NCBI RefSeq assembly: GCF_963675165.1
Contig: NC_087381.1
Location: 2,480,001 to 2,544,000, forward strand
DNA from: Halichondria panicea
Taxonomy: Eukaryota > Porifera > Demospongiae > Suberitida > Halichondriidae
Length of the DNA stretch: 64,000 nt
Direction: 5' to 3'
A model generated the notes under the pieces. The model was not told the DNA's origin. It did not search any database and saw nothing but the letters and a program-made list of their open reading frames with translations. Of the stretch, positions 54,401 to 63,828 are shown piece after piece. Each line of letters opens with the position of its first letter. Within the stretch, counting starts at the first letter, position 1. Both the position numbers and the translations under genes were made by a program.

Positions 54401-56046
54401 TGAAGAAAGTGATTTCACCGGTGACATATGAAGTGGACATGTTCGATCACAAGAAGCGGAGAAGAGTCTTCCACATCAACATGTTGCGAAAGTGGAATAC
54501 CCCCACGATCCCAAACCTCTTGGCGGAGGAAGAGAGAGGAGAATTAACGGATGAACTCCCGTTGTGGAAAGAAAGTGACGGTATCACAAAGAAGATTGTC
54601 ATGGACAAGCGACTGGAAGAGACCCAACAGTATGACCTCCGTCAGCTAACCAACGAATTCGTAGAAGCTATGCGAGACACCCCAGGACGGACAGCAATCA
54701 TTGAGCACGACATTGAAACCGGAACGGCACGCCCAATCAGGTTGCCTCCTTACCGCTTACCTCATGCCTATCGAGAGACAGTGAAGAAAGAAATTGCGGA
54801 AATGCTAGAACATGGAGTGATCGAGCCTTTGACAAGTGAATGGTCAGCCCCTATTGTATTGGTGAAGAAGAAAGATGGTACTATGCGATTCTGCGTTGAC
54901 TATCGACGTCTAAATGGAGTTTCTGAGGCAGATGCATACCCAATGCCCTGCATTGACGAGATGATCGACAGACTAGGCCAAGCTAAGTACATCACCACTT
55001 TGGATCTGACAAAAGGATACTGGCAGGTACCCCTCACCAAGAAAGCCCAGACGAAGACGGCATTTGTAACCCCTTTTGGTCTTTATCACTTCAATGTTAT
55101 GCCATTTGGCTTGCAAGGCGCACCGGCAACTTTCCAGAGGCTAATGGACCGGGTACTGCAAGGACTGGAAGAATATGCTGCAGCATACCTAGATGATGTT
55201 GTAATCTACAGCTCCAATTGGAAGGACCACCTCTACCATTTACGTCAGGTGCTGGAGCGGATCCAAGATGCCGGCCTAACCATGAAGCTCAGCAAATGTC
55301 AGTTTGGGATGGCCCACTGTATATACCTAGGCCATGTCGTTGGGAGTGGAGTGGTGAAACCAGAGGAAACAAAACTAGAGACAATGATGGAATTTCCAAG
55401 ACCAAAAACGAAAAAAGAAGTGCGTTGTTTCCTTGGATTAACTGGATATTACAGGAGGTTTATCCCGGATTTCGCCTCCATTGCCACCCCCCTGTCCGAC
55501 CTCACCCGGAAGAATTTACCCTCAACAGTAATATGGACACCAGCTTGTGAGACAGCATTCCAGACCCTGAAGAAGCAGATGTTGTCACAGCCGATATTGC
55601 ACAATCCAGACTTTTCGAGAGCCTTTGTCCTCCAAACCGATGCATCCCAGCGAGGTGTAGGGGCAGTCCTCAGCCAAACTGATGGGGATGGCGCTGAACA
55701 CCCAGTAGGATATTTTAGCCGAAAACTCCTTAACCGAGAAGAACACTACTCGACCGTGGAGAAGGAGTGCCTAGCAATTAAACTCGCTGTTGAAGCTTTC
55801 CGAGTCTACCTCCTAGGACGACCCTTTGTAATCCAGACGGACCATCACTCCCTGGAATGGATGGAGCGAATGAAAGAGAACAACAATCGTCTCATCCGAT
55901 GGAGCCTGGCCTTGCAACCATTCAACTTTTCTGTCCGCTATCGGAAGGGCAAAGACAACCAAAACGCAGACGCCCTCTCCCGATTGCCTATTTCTCACCC
56001 CGACATGAATGTCGCAGGAGAAGGGGAGAGGAATGTGGTGAACTAG
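51430..56046 (+). CDS. Gag-pol polyprotein of the LTR element (gag-PR-INT-RT-RNase H)
   Basis: 1538 codons in one frame. Gag has a charged coiled N-terminus and two CCHC knuckles (CHYCKIKGHIAKDC near residue 302, CYNCQETGHIAANC near 343). Protease has DTGCARSMV near 402. Integrase follows directly: HHCC finger (about 680-725), catalytic AMDIVGP (D near 752), LTDQGANF (D near 811), VERFNQT (E near 847, D-35-E spacing), and a GPYP module near 984. Only after that comes reverse transcriptase (about 1100-1280, box YLDDVVIY near 1252) and RNase H (TDAS near 1403, QTDHHSLEW near 1462). The RT and INT sequences are Ty3/gypsy-like although the order is that of Ty1/copia. The last codons read into the 3' LTR, which supplies the TAG. 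The coding region is visibly more GC-rich than its surroundings. Confidence 0.93.
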   Translation: MSVTRTGRIYNLGESANETEQDVESDQAVITMAETGTGVTELLQMLLKDRRSRDEAETERARAREEENRQRERERAEEQERRERESEQRMQMMQSQVEMMRNWMDLNQSREEIKAKRAEDLRHLNLAKLTEKKDIEAYLTTFERLMTAFEVKEEHWAHKLAPQLMGRAQQAFAAMDVEKAKNYEDVKRAILQRYDISEETYRKRFRTTKKAEGEAYLELATKLRDLLEKWTAGCTTMEALKEKIVVEQLMEGMPRDLRIWLGDRKPTTGEEAGRLADSYVPKELPPRETRRPSSESGATKTCHYCKIKGHIAKDCRKAMADRRTEKGRREANKTKMEWNKIKCYNCQETGHIAANCPSKSNLFTEETELVYMNEDKLEKKINPQITRSGTVEGKAVDEIVLDTGCARSMVRSDLLPQKKQLGRVRIRCAHGDVREYPLVSVEIGLGEGRHQIEAAISKTLPVPVLLGRDVAGLLEMLQNKEGTVRTEEALAVMTRAQAKKNEEERVELEKIQQQEGSKQPTTTSDTSTDEMPDDQVAKMVPNTPNTPDDQQAEMLTDLDVTDDQIAEMPIGAEMDPDLFLEVKKHQQLTRREKRQQRREVAQNKQTHPLDLSPIELRRMQQEDVTLKGIREAMNGATGASKMVFHEENGLIYRQWISPHGEDSSPIQQLVLPESCRSLVMSLAHHIPMAGHMGQRKTVERILQQFYWPTVFEDVKKLCQSCEECQRTSKGKKQRVPMIPLPIIREPFERIAMDIVGPLPRSRTGNRYILVICDYSTRYPEAVPLRTIDAEHVAKELIMFFSRVGIPREILTDQGANFTSGLLAELYRLLKIQPIQTSPYHPQTDGLVERFNQTLKSMLRKTANEEGKDWDQLIPYLLFAYREVPQSSTGFSPFELMYGRQVRGPLDVLKESWESSKKSTESVVSYVLTIQEKLAKMSELACENLKKAQTTQKKWYDRNARERQLQVEDNVLVLLPSSTNKLLAKWQGPYPVKKVISPVTYEVDMFDHKKRRRVFHINMLRKWNTPTIPNLLAEEERGELTDELPLWKESDGITKKIVMDKRLEETQQYDLRQLTNEFVEAMRDTPGRTAIIEHDIETGTARPIRLPPYRLPHAYRETVKKEIAEMLEHGVIEPLTSEWSAPIVLVKKKDGTMRFCVDYRRLNGVSEADAYPMPCIDEMIDRLGQAKYITTLDLTKGYWQVPLTKKAQTKTAFVTPFGLYHFNVMPFGLQGAPATFQRLMDRVLQGLEEYAAAYLDDVVIYSSNWKDHLYHLRQVLERIQDAGLTMKLSKCQFGMAHCIYLGHVVGSGVVKPEETKLETMMEFPRPKTKKEVRCFLGLTGYYRRFIPDFASIATPLSDLTRKNLPSTVIWTPACETAFQTLKKQMLSQPILHNPDFSRAFVLQTDASQRGVGAVLSQTDGDGAEHPVGYFSRKLLNREEHYSTVEKECLAIKLAVEAFRVYLLGRPFVIQTDHHSLEWMERMKENNNRLIRWSLALQPFNFSVRYRKGKDNQNADALSRLPISHPDMNVAGEGERNVVN
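56016..56033 (+). other. Polypurine tract
   Basis: AGGAGAAGGGGAGAGGAA is all purine and ends exactly at the 3' LTR boundary; it also encodes the last residues of the polyprotein. Confidence 0.85.
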
Positions 56047-56323
56047 AACATTCTGTGACTGGGTTAATTAAGAACTAGAACATTCCGTGGTAAAGGACCA
56101 GAACTTTATGTGTTAAGAACCTTCCAGAGGTTCAGTATTCTAGAACTTTGTGGGTGTTGTAGAACAATCTAGATCTTTGGTGCATGTGTCTGTATAAAAT
56201 AGCTAGAGAAGGAGTTATGTTCAGTTCTGTTCTCATGTTAAAGTTATAGAAGACTCCTATTTACTTGGATCGTGTTCTGTTTAAGTCAACTGCGAGCCTT
56301 GGCGCAGCCGGGGGCTCATGACA
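56034..56323 (+). repeat. 3' LTR
   Basis: 290 bp, no difference from the 5' LTR found on reading. It carries the stop codon of the polyprotein (56044-56046). Confidence 0.93.
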
Positions 56324-56357
56324 CAGTGAAATTGTGAAATTGGACACATGGTAAGCC

Positions 56358-56841
56358 ATGAAGTGCAAGTACAGAGTGAGATGGTTCTATTCCAAAGGAG
56401 CACTACTTGTTCTGTTCTGGATTCTAATTATCACCTTTGTCATCACATCAATGTTCACAGTTTTTCCGAGTCCTTCCACAACATTAACAAACAATTTATA
56501 CACTTGGGTATATGGTGTTTTATTAATTCTGTCGCTTTTGGTTGGGCCACTGGCAGGATGGCTGGCTGATGCTAAGTTTGGAAACTATAAAGTAGTAAGA
56601 TTTGGTGTATGGCTTTTATTTCTGGCTACTGTTCTTAATTGCTTCTATTACTTAATTGCAGACAACACTTTGGTCCTGATATTATTTTTGTTTGTGATAT
56701 ATACTTTATTGCAGGATGTGTTAGTTCCTTTTTGGTATTGTTTCAACTGGGTATGGATCAGTTGCCTGATGCTTCAAGCTCCAGCATTAGCAGTTATATC
56801 ACTTGGTTTGCTTGTAGTGGTATATTGGGAGCATATTTTTG
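56358..56841 (+). pseudogene. 3'-truncated POT-like pseudogene, group A (copy 13)
   Basis: Starts normally ([20 protein letters not shown]) and is open to about 56700, where a small deletion shifts the frame. The DQLPDASSSS segment is still readable in another frame to 56841, after which unrelated sequence begins. Copies 1 and 7 are its closest relatives. The LTR element sits directly upstream. Confidence 0.85.
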
Positions 56842-56968
56842 AGTCATGCATGGGTTATCACACTAAATCATTGGACTCATCCCATCAGTATAGTAAGATA
56901 GACGTAATTATACTACCCTATAATGTATCAAAAGAGAACTCAAATTTAATCAGTTATATAGCTGTCTC

Positions 56969-57724
56969 CAGGAGCGGATCCAGGAAAAATGAAAGGGGGG
57001 GCTAGTAGAGAGGGGCGAAGCCCCGTACGAGGGTGGCGGAGCCACCCAGGGGGTGGGTGTGGGAGGGGGAGCATCCCCCTCCCGCCTCGCCGGAGGCGAA
57101 ATTTTTGCTTTTTTACAATTTGCTCACACTTTTACCTTTGAACTGTCATATTAATAAGTGAATACTGAATATGAAAAAGTTAATCAAAAAACTCGTTCTA
57201 ATCAACAAAAGGATGTATACTGTAGATGTTACATCTACATTCATGCACTCTTGGTACTACATGAAAGAATCACAATGCCTACCCAGACTGCACTGAGAGT
57301 GAGAGGAGGTAAGGCTGGTTCCTTGCAACTAGCTGAAAAAGTCTGAGATCTGCTCCATGTTGCAGCTCAATAGCATGCACAATAGCCTCCTTCACAAGGC
57401 CTAGGAAGAGAGGCCTGGGATATGATCGAGGCTACAAACATTGCACAAGGAGCTGACTCAGCAACAGCAATAGTTGACCTATGCACTTTTAGCTAGCTAG
57501 TATAGTATGTACTTCCAGCTAGCTAGCCTACATCCTTTATACTCTCAGTAGCTAGACTTGGCTGTTGTCTAGCATCTCTTAAGTCAGTGAGTCTACATGC
57601 AGATGCATAAGTAACAAGGTTGGTGGCAAAATTGTTGTAACCTCAGACTAGCAATACATAGGTAGTTTTTTCAAAAGGGGGGGGGGGCTTCAGCCCCTCA
57701 AAATCACCCCTGGATCCGCCCCTG
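56969..57724. mobile_element. hAT-like non-autonomous element, CAGGGGCGGATCCAGG ends
   Basis: 756 bp. Begins CAGGAGCGGATCCAGG and ends CCTGGATCCGCCCCTG. A 5-bp direct repeat GTCTC flanks it (56964-56968 and 57725-57729). GC-rich, GGGGG-containing subterminal parts contrast with an AT-rich core. No transposase seen. Confidence 0.75.
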
Positions 57725-57779
57725 GTCTCTACCGAGGGCAGTTCTATATGTATTCCCCGAGGCCATTTACAACTGAGTA

Positions 57780-58007
57780 CAGTTGAGCCTCGGTTATCCG
57801 AACACCTTTGTCCCCGGGCCCATTCGGGTAAGTGAAATATTCGGATAATCAAAAGCTGGCTTTTTGCCAGCCACGTGGGCAATTTCCTACTGCGCATGCT
57901 CAGATTGCACTATGCTCTAGCATTCGGATAATCGAGGATTCGGATAACCGGGATTCGGATAATCGAGGATTCGGATAACCGGGATTCGGATAACCGAGGC
58001 TCAACTG
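57780..58007. mobile_element. Pogo-like MITE with internal TTCGGATAA array
   Basis: 228 bp with TIRs CAGTTGAGCCTCGGTTATCC ... GGATAACCGAGGCTCAACTG, flanked by TA. The right half repeats ATTCGGATAA(T/C)CG five times in a row. Confidence 0.85.
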
Positions 58008-58410
58008 TAGTAGTAAACACTCTTTGATCCCTGCCGTGCATGCACTCTGCACATTTTGTGTGCGTGTGCTTCACTTGACAAACCACATTTACTTTCAACA
58101 CCCGCACATTTTTGTGCTTTCCATGCACAGATTTTGTCTCGGTAGTCTTCTTTAAATTAAAACAGAGGGTTCTTAAAGGGTGGAGGGAGGGATTCTGGCT
58201 GACCACAGCCAATGTACCCTAGGGTATATGAATGTACACCATGGGATTTGTACCCTGAAGAACTCTGAGAGTTTCAATGCATGGATATTCCTTAGTGTCA
58301 GAGCACATCATGGTATACATGAGTATTATGTTTGCATATTGTATATACATGCAGCTATGCATGTGTCGATTATGTCTGATCGATGCTGAAATCCCTTGAA
58401 AAATATGTTA

Positions 58411-58807
58411 CCGTATATCTTCTAATTTATCGGACAGCAAAAAATAATTATTTTGGAAATTGTCCGGGTATAATTGGAACAGATTTTTATAGAGCATGCA
58501 AAGTGTCCGGAATAGTTAGAACAAGCAAGCAGCTGCATGCGAGCTAGCTAAGTTTAATAGAACAGTGTGCGACTGAATAGTTGCACTAGCTATCTAAAAC
58601 TAGCTACTCAAAGCTATCTAACTGCAGCACTCTAAGTCTTACTTGCCGTCTATGGAATGAAACTCAACTTTTCAAGGGTATTGTCCGGATATTTAGAACA
58701 AATGTAATATTAAAGCACTGGAGTGTCCGTTGTATTAGAACAACGAAAATTGCCCAAAAGAGTGTCCGGGGTAATTAGAAGTGTCCGATAAATTAGAAGA
58801 TATACGG
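58411..58807. mobile_element. MITE with CCGTATATCTTCTAATTTATC ends
   Basis: 397 bp with a near-perfect inverted terminal repeat of ~26 bp, flanked by TA. The interior has degenerate repeats of GTCCGG(A/G)TA and TTAGAAC. Confidence 0.8.
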
Positions 58808-58931
58808 TATATCCATTTTGTATGCGTGAAGGTTTATTAAAACACATCAAAGCTAAAGTTCACACATTTATGTTGAAAGACCAATCACATAATATGCAGA
58901 CACACACACAGTCAGCTTCACCGTATCCCTC

Positions 58932-59001
58932 GTGCGGCTACGCCTCGAGGCCTAATTATACAAATTCATAATCATAATTATGCCTCGAGGCGTAGCCGCA
59001 C
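58932..59001. repeat. Hairpin with 20-base perfect arms
   Basis: Arm GTGCGGCTACGCCTCGAGGC and its reverse complement surround an AT-rich loop containing ATAATTAT. It may be a foldback element. Confidence 0.75.
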
Positions 59002-59040
59002 AAGGCATAATTATTATGTGTAGATCTACATGTATAATTT

Positions 59041-59059
59041 ATGTGTGTGTGTTATGTGT

Positions 59060-59114
<55 letters not shown>
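59041..59114. repeat. (TG)n microsatellite
   Basis: Nearly pure TG dinucleotide run with a few C or A interruptions at its start. Confidence 0.95.
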
Positions 59115-59116
<2 letters not shown>

Positions 59117-59405
59117 TGTTCCAGCTGTAACTGCTCAACGGTTGCAATGCGACAAAAGCTAACAGCTTCTATAGGCTTCTAGCCACGTTCTCTTGGATTT
59201 TGATTCGTGGATTAGCAAACTAAAGCTTCTTCTCGAGTTATGGCTAGTTTGACTCACATTGAAGGCTGTTGCAGTCTCTTCAGAATCTTTCATAGCATCA
59301 TCTGTCCGCACAAACTTTCTATTTCAACATATGAGTTAGCCTTGCACTAAAGCGCTAGCTTTTTGTTAGCTACAATGCTCAGAAAATAATTATATGCTAG
59401 CTCTA

Positions 59406-59460
59406 GCTAGCCTCGATTTCAGGCCGCTTGAACAAGGCGCGGCCTGGAATCGAGGCTAGC
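59406..59460. repeat. Hairpin GCTAGCCTCGATTTCAGGCC, relative of 45264
   Basis: The two arms are inverted complements with one mismatch around a ~13-base loop. Same sequence family as the hairpin at 45264-45319. Confidence 0.7.
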
Positions 59461-60943
59461 AGTAGCCATTTGTGAAATTGATCTCTTTGGACACACCCTT
59501 TAATTATTCCTGTGGATGTAATGCGCATGCGCATTAATCCCCACGTGTGAGAAAATAATATCCAAAATAATATCCAAGATCCAGATCCTCCTGGCAGAAT
59601 CATCTTTGTCTTGAGGGCCTGGTAAGCCATAAAACACTACCATAATAACAATATATAGATAACAATATGCATGTACATAGGTCTTTTCTTCTTAGATATT
59701 ATATACACTGAACTACAGATCCTGGAAGAATCAACTTCTTAAGGTCCTGGTAAGCCACATAATACAACAATAGATGCATGTAAATAAGTCTGTTCTTCTC
59801 AGTGACTTTATATAGATAAGTTAACTTTAATATAAAATTCATTATAGAAACTAATATAACACTCTAATACTTTTGAGCGAAAGCAAAAACATGGCGAGAG
59901 GCATTAGCACAACGCCAGCTTGAACGCTAGTTGTATGTATGTATGTTGTGGTGATTATATATGTACTGAGAAAGCACACTCATTATACTCACATCTTGGA
60001 TTGTCATTATACACTTTTGCAACATTAAATTGCAGTGTGCTTCATTTAAACTTACGCATTATCGGATCAAAACATAATCCTTGAGTCCTTGCGAACCTTA
60101 CACTTTGGGCCAACTAACAAGCTGTCATTCTGCAGTCATACAAAAAAATGCATTCAATCTAGTTTAATGGATTGCATAAATCTCCGTACTTTGTTCCAGT
60201 CCTCCTCCCCCGACTGAGTGGCCTCAAAGATCGTGTCAGAGACTCCGGGGAAGCAATCATATACTGTATAGCGGGAAATTTCCGTGGGTGCAAAATGTTC
60301 GCTATCTGGCTCCCAGAGCCATCAGCAGAAATTTTCGTGGATTCTAATATTAGCGTTTCAATGCCAGTAAACCACACCCACCAATAGCTTTGCATGCATG
60401 TGAAATACTGGTGAGTGGGAGTTTATCCCAGTTTTAATTTTCGCGTTAACTATACTCTGCCCTCGGAAAACGAGAAATTTTGCAGCCCACGAAAATTTCC
60501 CGCTATACGGTAAACATTAAGCTCAGGTTAACGTTTACTCATCAGTATAGTGCTGAGAGAAGTACAAGAGCTTTGACCAGATGTTACTGCTATGTGTCCA
60601 AACTAATTCCAAGTGACCAATTCTATACAAGCATGTGAAGTTAGTACTTAATTAGTGAATAGTGAATCATTCGGCAACGAATTCCGACTTTGATGTTAGC
60701 AATGCCTGTTTAGAGAGCTATATATAATTTGAGTTTTAGCTCTTTCGATACATTAGGGTAGTATAATTATACCATCTTGAAACTCATACGACATCTTCCC
60801 ATATTATTGGATGTATATATAAAAGCACTTGGTGAATAGTGAATCATTCAGTAATGCATCCCTACTTCAAAAAACAAATTTTGAGAGCCTATTATAATAT
60901 TATTATTATAGGTGCTTGTGTAAGGTTTCAGTTGAAATTATAT
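59461..60943. other. Spacer upstream of transporter copy 14
   Basis: No gene. Two related words AAGATCC...CTGGTAAGCCA (about 59576-59628 and 59717-59756) form an imperfect duplication. Also present are the MITE at 60264-60512 and shared group A upstream phrases at about 60815-60860. Confidence 0.5.
60264..60512. mobile_element. MITE, GTATAGCGGGAAATTTTCG family
   Basis: About 250 bp with inverted ends GTATAGCGGGAAATTTCCG ... CGAAAATTTCCCGCTATACG, next to TA. It is the better copy of the family at 6004-6213, in the opposite orientation. Confidence 0.75.
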
Positions 60944-62484
60944 ATGAAGTGCAAGTACAAGAGTGAAGTGGATCTATTCCAAAGGAGCACTACCGTTCTG
61001 GTTTCTTCTTATCATCTCATAAATCATCAATAATGATTGTTTTGCCTTCCATAAAATATTCAGCAAGTTCTTATTGGTTGTATGCTGTTTCGTTACTTCT
61101 GTTAATGTTATAGCTGCACCACTGGCAGGATGGCTGGCTGACGCAAAGTTTGGAAACTATACAGTAGTAAGATTTGGTGTATGGCTTTTATTCCTTGCTA
61201 CTGTTTTTAATTGCTTCTATCACTTAATTGCACCGTTTGTAGGTAACGCTTTGGTTCTGAGATCGTTTGTGTTTGTGATATACGTTTTGTATTTGGTAGG
61301 AGGTGTTGGTTGCTCTTTAGTATTGTTTTAACTGGGCATAGATCAAATTCCTGATGCTTCAAGCTCCAGCATTAGCAGTTATATCACTTGGTTTCATTGT
61401 AGTGGTGTATAGGGAGCATATTTTAGTTGTTAGTATTGAAAGTAGACTGTTTGGATGTTTCATCGCATTCCAACTATAATTATACCAACAGGTTTGGAGT
61501 TTGCTTCTTGTTCTGTCTTTAAGCTGTGTTCTTATTTCGGATTTTTGTCTCTCTCAAAAGTGGCTAATAATTGAACCAAAGTCACCAAACTCTCTCAAAA
61601 CCATCTACCAAGTTCTCAAGTTTGCAGCCAAACACAAAGCTCCCCTCAATCGCAGTGCTCTCACATACTTTGAGGAAGACATTCCTTAATTCAAGAATGG
61701 ACCTGAGAAAGTCGAGATATGGTGGGTGGTCCATTCACTACAGAGCAGGTTGAAGACGTGAAGACCGTGTTTCGTATTCTCTTACTTTATAATTATGCCA
61801 TCAGTGATGATTGTTTTCTCTTTTTCTTGTATCCAAGGATTGATATAATTATTGATGCCCAGTGATCTGAACTTATGTAGTAAAAATAGTGAACATATTT
61901 TCATATAACGAAGTTGGAATTTCATACTTTGGACTTTATTTGCATGAGTTTCTGATATTTCTGCTGCTTAGAGATAGGCTTCCAAGTATTCTAAAGAAGA
62001 TAGGAATTGCTTCATTTCTTTCTGCTTTTGTAAGTTTGATATGCTTGATTCTGAAGCTCATTAATTATTATCACTTTGAAGGAGGTTTGATAGCAATTGA
62101 TTGGACTGTTTCTGTACTTTACAAATCAATGCAAGGATTGATTGCTCAAAGTGTTGCCACTTCTGCAATTGCGTTTATTTGTTCCCAATCACCATACAGT
62201 ATGAGGGGTTCTTACAGCATATATGGCCATTTTTGCTCCCCTGCATGGCTGTCGTTTTTGGTTTTGGTACACAAGTGTTTTATTGGAGAAATACACTTGT
62301 GAGGCAAGTTGGTGTTTTCCTATTTCCTGGTGTGTAAAAGTAACTCTAAGCAGTATTGGACTAATCTTTTACTGTGTCATGGCTCGTTGGTACAAGAGAA
62401 GAGTGAGGGGAGATGGTTATTTTGCACAGACAGACAATTGTGGAAGAAGTTTACGATCGTTATCTCACTCCAAGAGATAGTTAG
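60944..62484 (+). pseudogene. POT-like transporter pseudogene, group A (copy 14)
   Basis: Full length but with many lesions: an altered N-terminus, in-frame stops (for example near 61328 and 61411) and at least three micro-insertions of ATAATTAT-type sequence (61477-61484, 61789-61796, 61855-61862). It ends PRDS-TAG in the usual place. The loop [10 protein letters not shown], the central loop and [10 protein letters not shown] remain readable. Confidence 0.85.
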
Positions 62485-62797
62485 TAACCAACTAATCGAC
62501 TATGTCAGTTTAGTGAATGTAGTCACGTGACTCCCGTGGTTAATAATTATGTTTAACATCGCTATGTAATAGTACGTGCTATAGTCATCTTAGAAAGTTT
62601 GTCCAGATCATGTACATTTATATTAGCAGGTGTTTACCAAGATATAAACAATCTGACTACAATTATTTGGCCGTGGATTGTCTCATTAATGTTTTGTGCA
62701 TGTCTCGTACGTATACGTGATTATAGTGTAGTGTGTTTTAACTTCACGGTCTATAATTTGTACTCAGTTACCATTGATTTATGAAATGCTGTGAGCA

Positions 62798-62968
62798 GTG
62801 GAACCTCTGTTAACAACTACCTCCGAATAAAGGCCAGCTGCTATATAACGGCCAGGCACCCAGGTCCCAGTTTGTGTACAAAACAACCTCTCAACAAAGG
62901 CCACCTCTGTATAAAGGCCAAAACATTGTTCCCCAAAGGTGTCCGTTATAGAGGGATTCCTCTGTAAT
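62798..62968. mobile_element. Tigger/pogo-like MITE
   Basis: Left end CAGTGGAACCTCTGTTAACA; right end GTGTCCGTTATAGAGGGATT CCTCTG is its imperfect inverted copy. The interior repeats AAAGGCCA and AACAACCTC. Confidence 0.6.
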
Positions 62969-63828
62969 TCCAATAATAATTTTTTATTGACTGCTCCATA
63001 GCTTATAATTATGCATGCTCTCTGATTTAGAATACTGAAATGTTCTATAAAAATTAATTGCCTGGCTGCATGTGCTCACATCAAACATGCAGACAAAAGC
63101 TAACTTGGATGCTGAGATCCTTTGCATGGGAAAATCTCTAATACGTGATGATGCAACAATATCTTTGGTGAAATATCGCTGGTGAATCAATGGATGCAAT
63201 AATATATATACTGCATTGCATGCATCAAAGAAAGAGCACTGAGTCTTTATTGTTGTAAGCATTAGTCAACTTTCGAATTGACGATTCAGAAGCCCTTGAT
63301 GAATACATTTGTGAATCATCAATCATCGGCAATGCAGCCCTTAAAGTACTTCGCATACTTTTAGTTTCATTTGAATAATTGTGTCAATATAGCCAAAAAG
63401 TGCAGCATGCATGTACAAAGTGAAGATAACAGCAAAAAACTACTCAAAAATTTGCATATGTTCATGACATTGTAGATCGTTTGTGTTTGTGATATACTGA
63501 AATGGTGATAGACCAGAGTGTAGCACTCATATCAGCTAAGGTATAGGGTATAAATATTGCAACAAGAGTTATAATTAAACAGATCTCACAATTGGAGCAA
63601 TGTATATAAAAAGCACACACACAATAATTATAACAACAACAATTAATGCATATAATTATGTCTATTGCGTTCAATTCAGTGCAAAAGTCCTACACATAGC
63701 TATATACAGTCAGTCACTCGTAGATCACCGGGTCTGCATGTAAAGAAAGTACTATACATGAATTCCCGTTTTATTATGAACTAGCATAATTATGCAATCT
63801 AGTCTATACACAAGCTTGTATGTCAATA
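62969..63828. other. Spacer with a faint transporter relic
   Basis: About 63395-63500 keeps small matches to group A transporters (AAGTGCAGCATGCATGTACAA for the start, and GATCGTTTGTGTTTGTGATA of TM4). A decayed hydroxylase exon phrase lies at about 63103-63125. Nothing functional seen. Confidence 0.55.

Larger units (their letters stand above)
51062..56323 (+). mobile_element. Complete Ty3/gypsy-type LTR retrotransposon, integrase before reverse transcriptase
   Basis: 5262 bp with two 290-bp LTRs that I read as identical (51062-51351 and 56034-56323, TG...CA), a 5-bp target duplication CAGTG (51057-51061 and 56324-56328), a tRNA-Leu-type primer site, a polypurine tract and one uninterrupted gag-pol ORF. 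It inserted 35 bp before the ATG of transporter copy 13, splitting a flank that is continuous at 33530-33560. Everything points to a recent, possibly still competent insertion. Confidence 0.95.

Noticed and set aside
54182-54427. Several - strand open frames across the LTR element
   Set aside because: Shadows of the long gag-pol frame caused by its higher GC content.
59041-59160. Open frame through the TG microsatellite (alternating V/C residues)
   Set aside because: A product of the dinucleotide repeat, not a gene.
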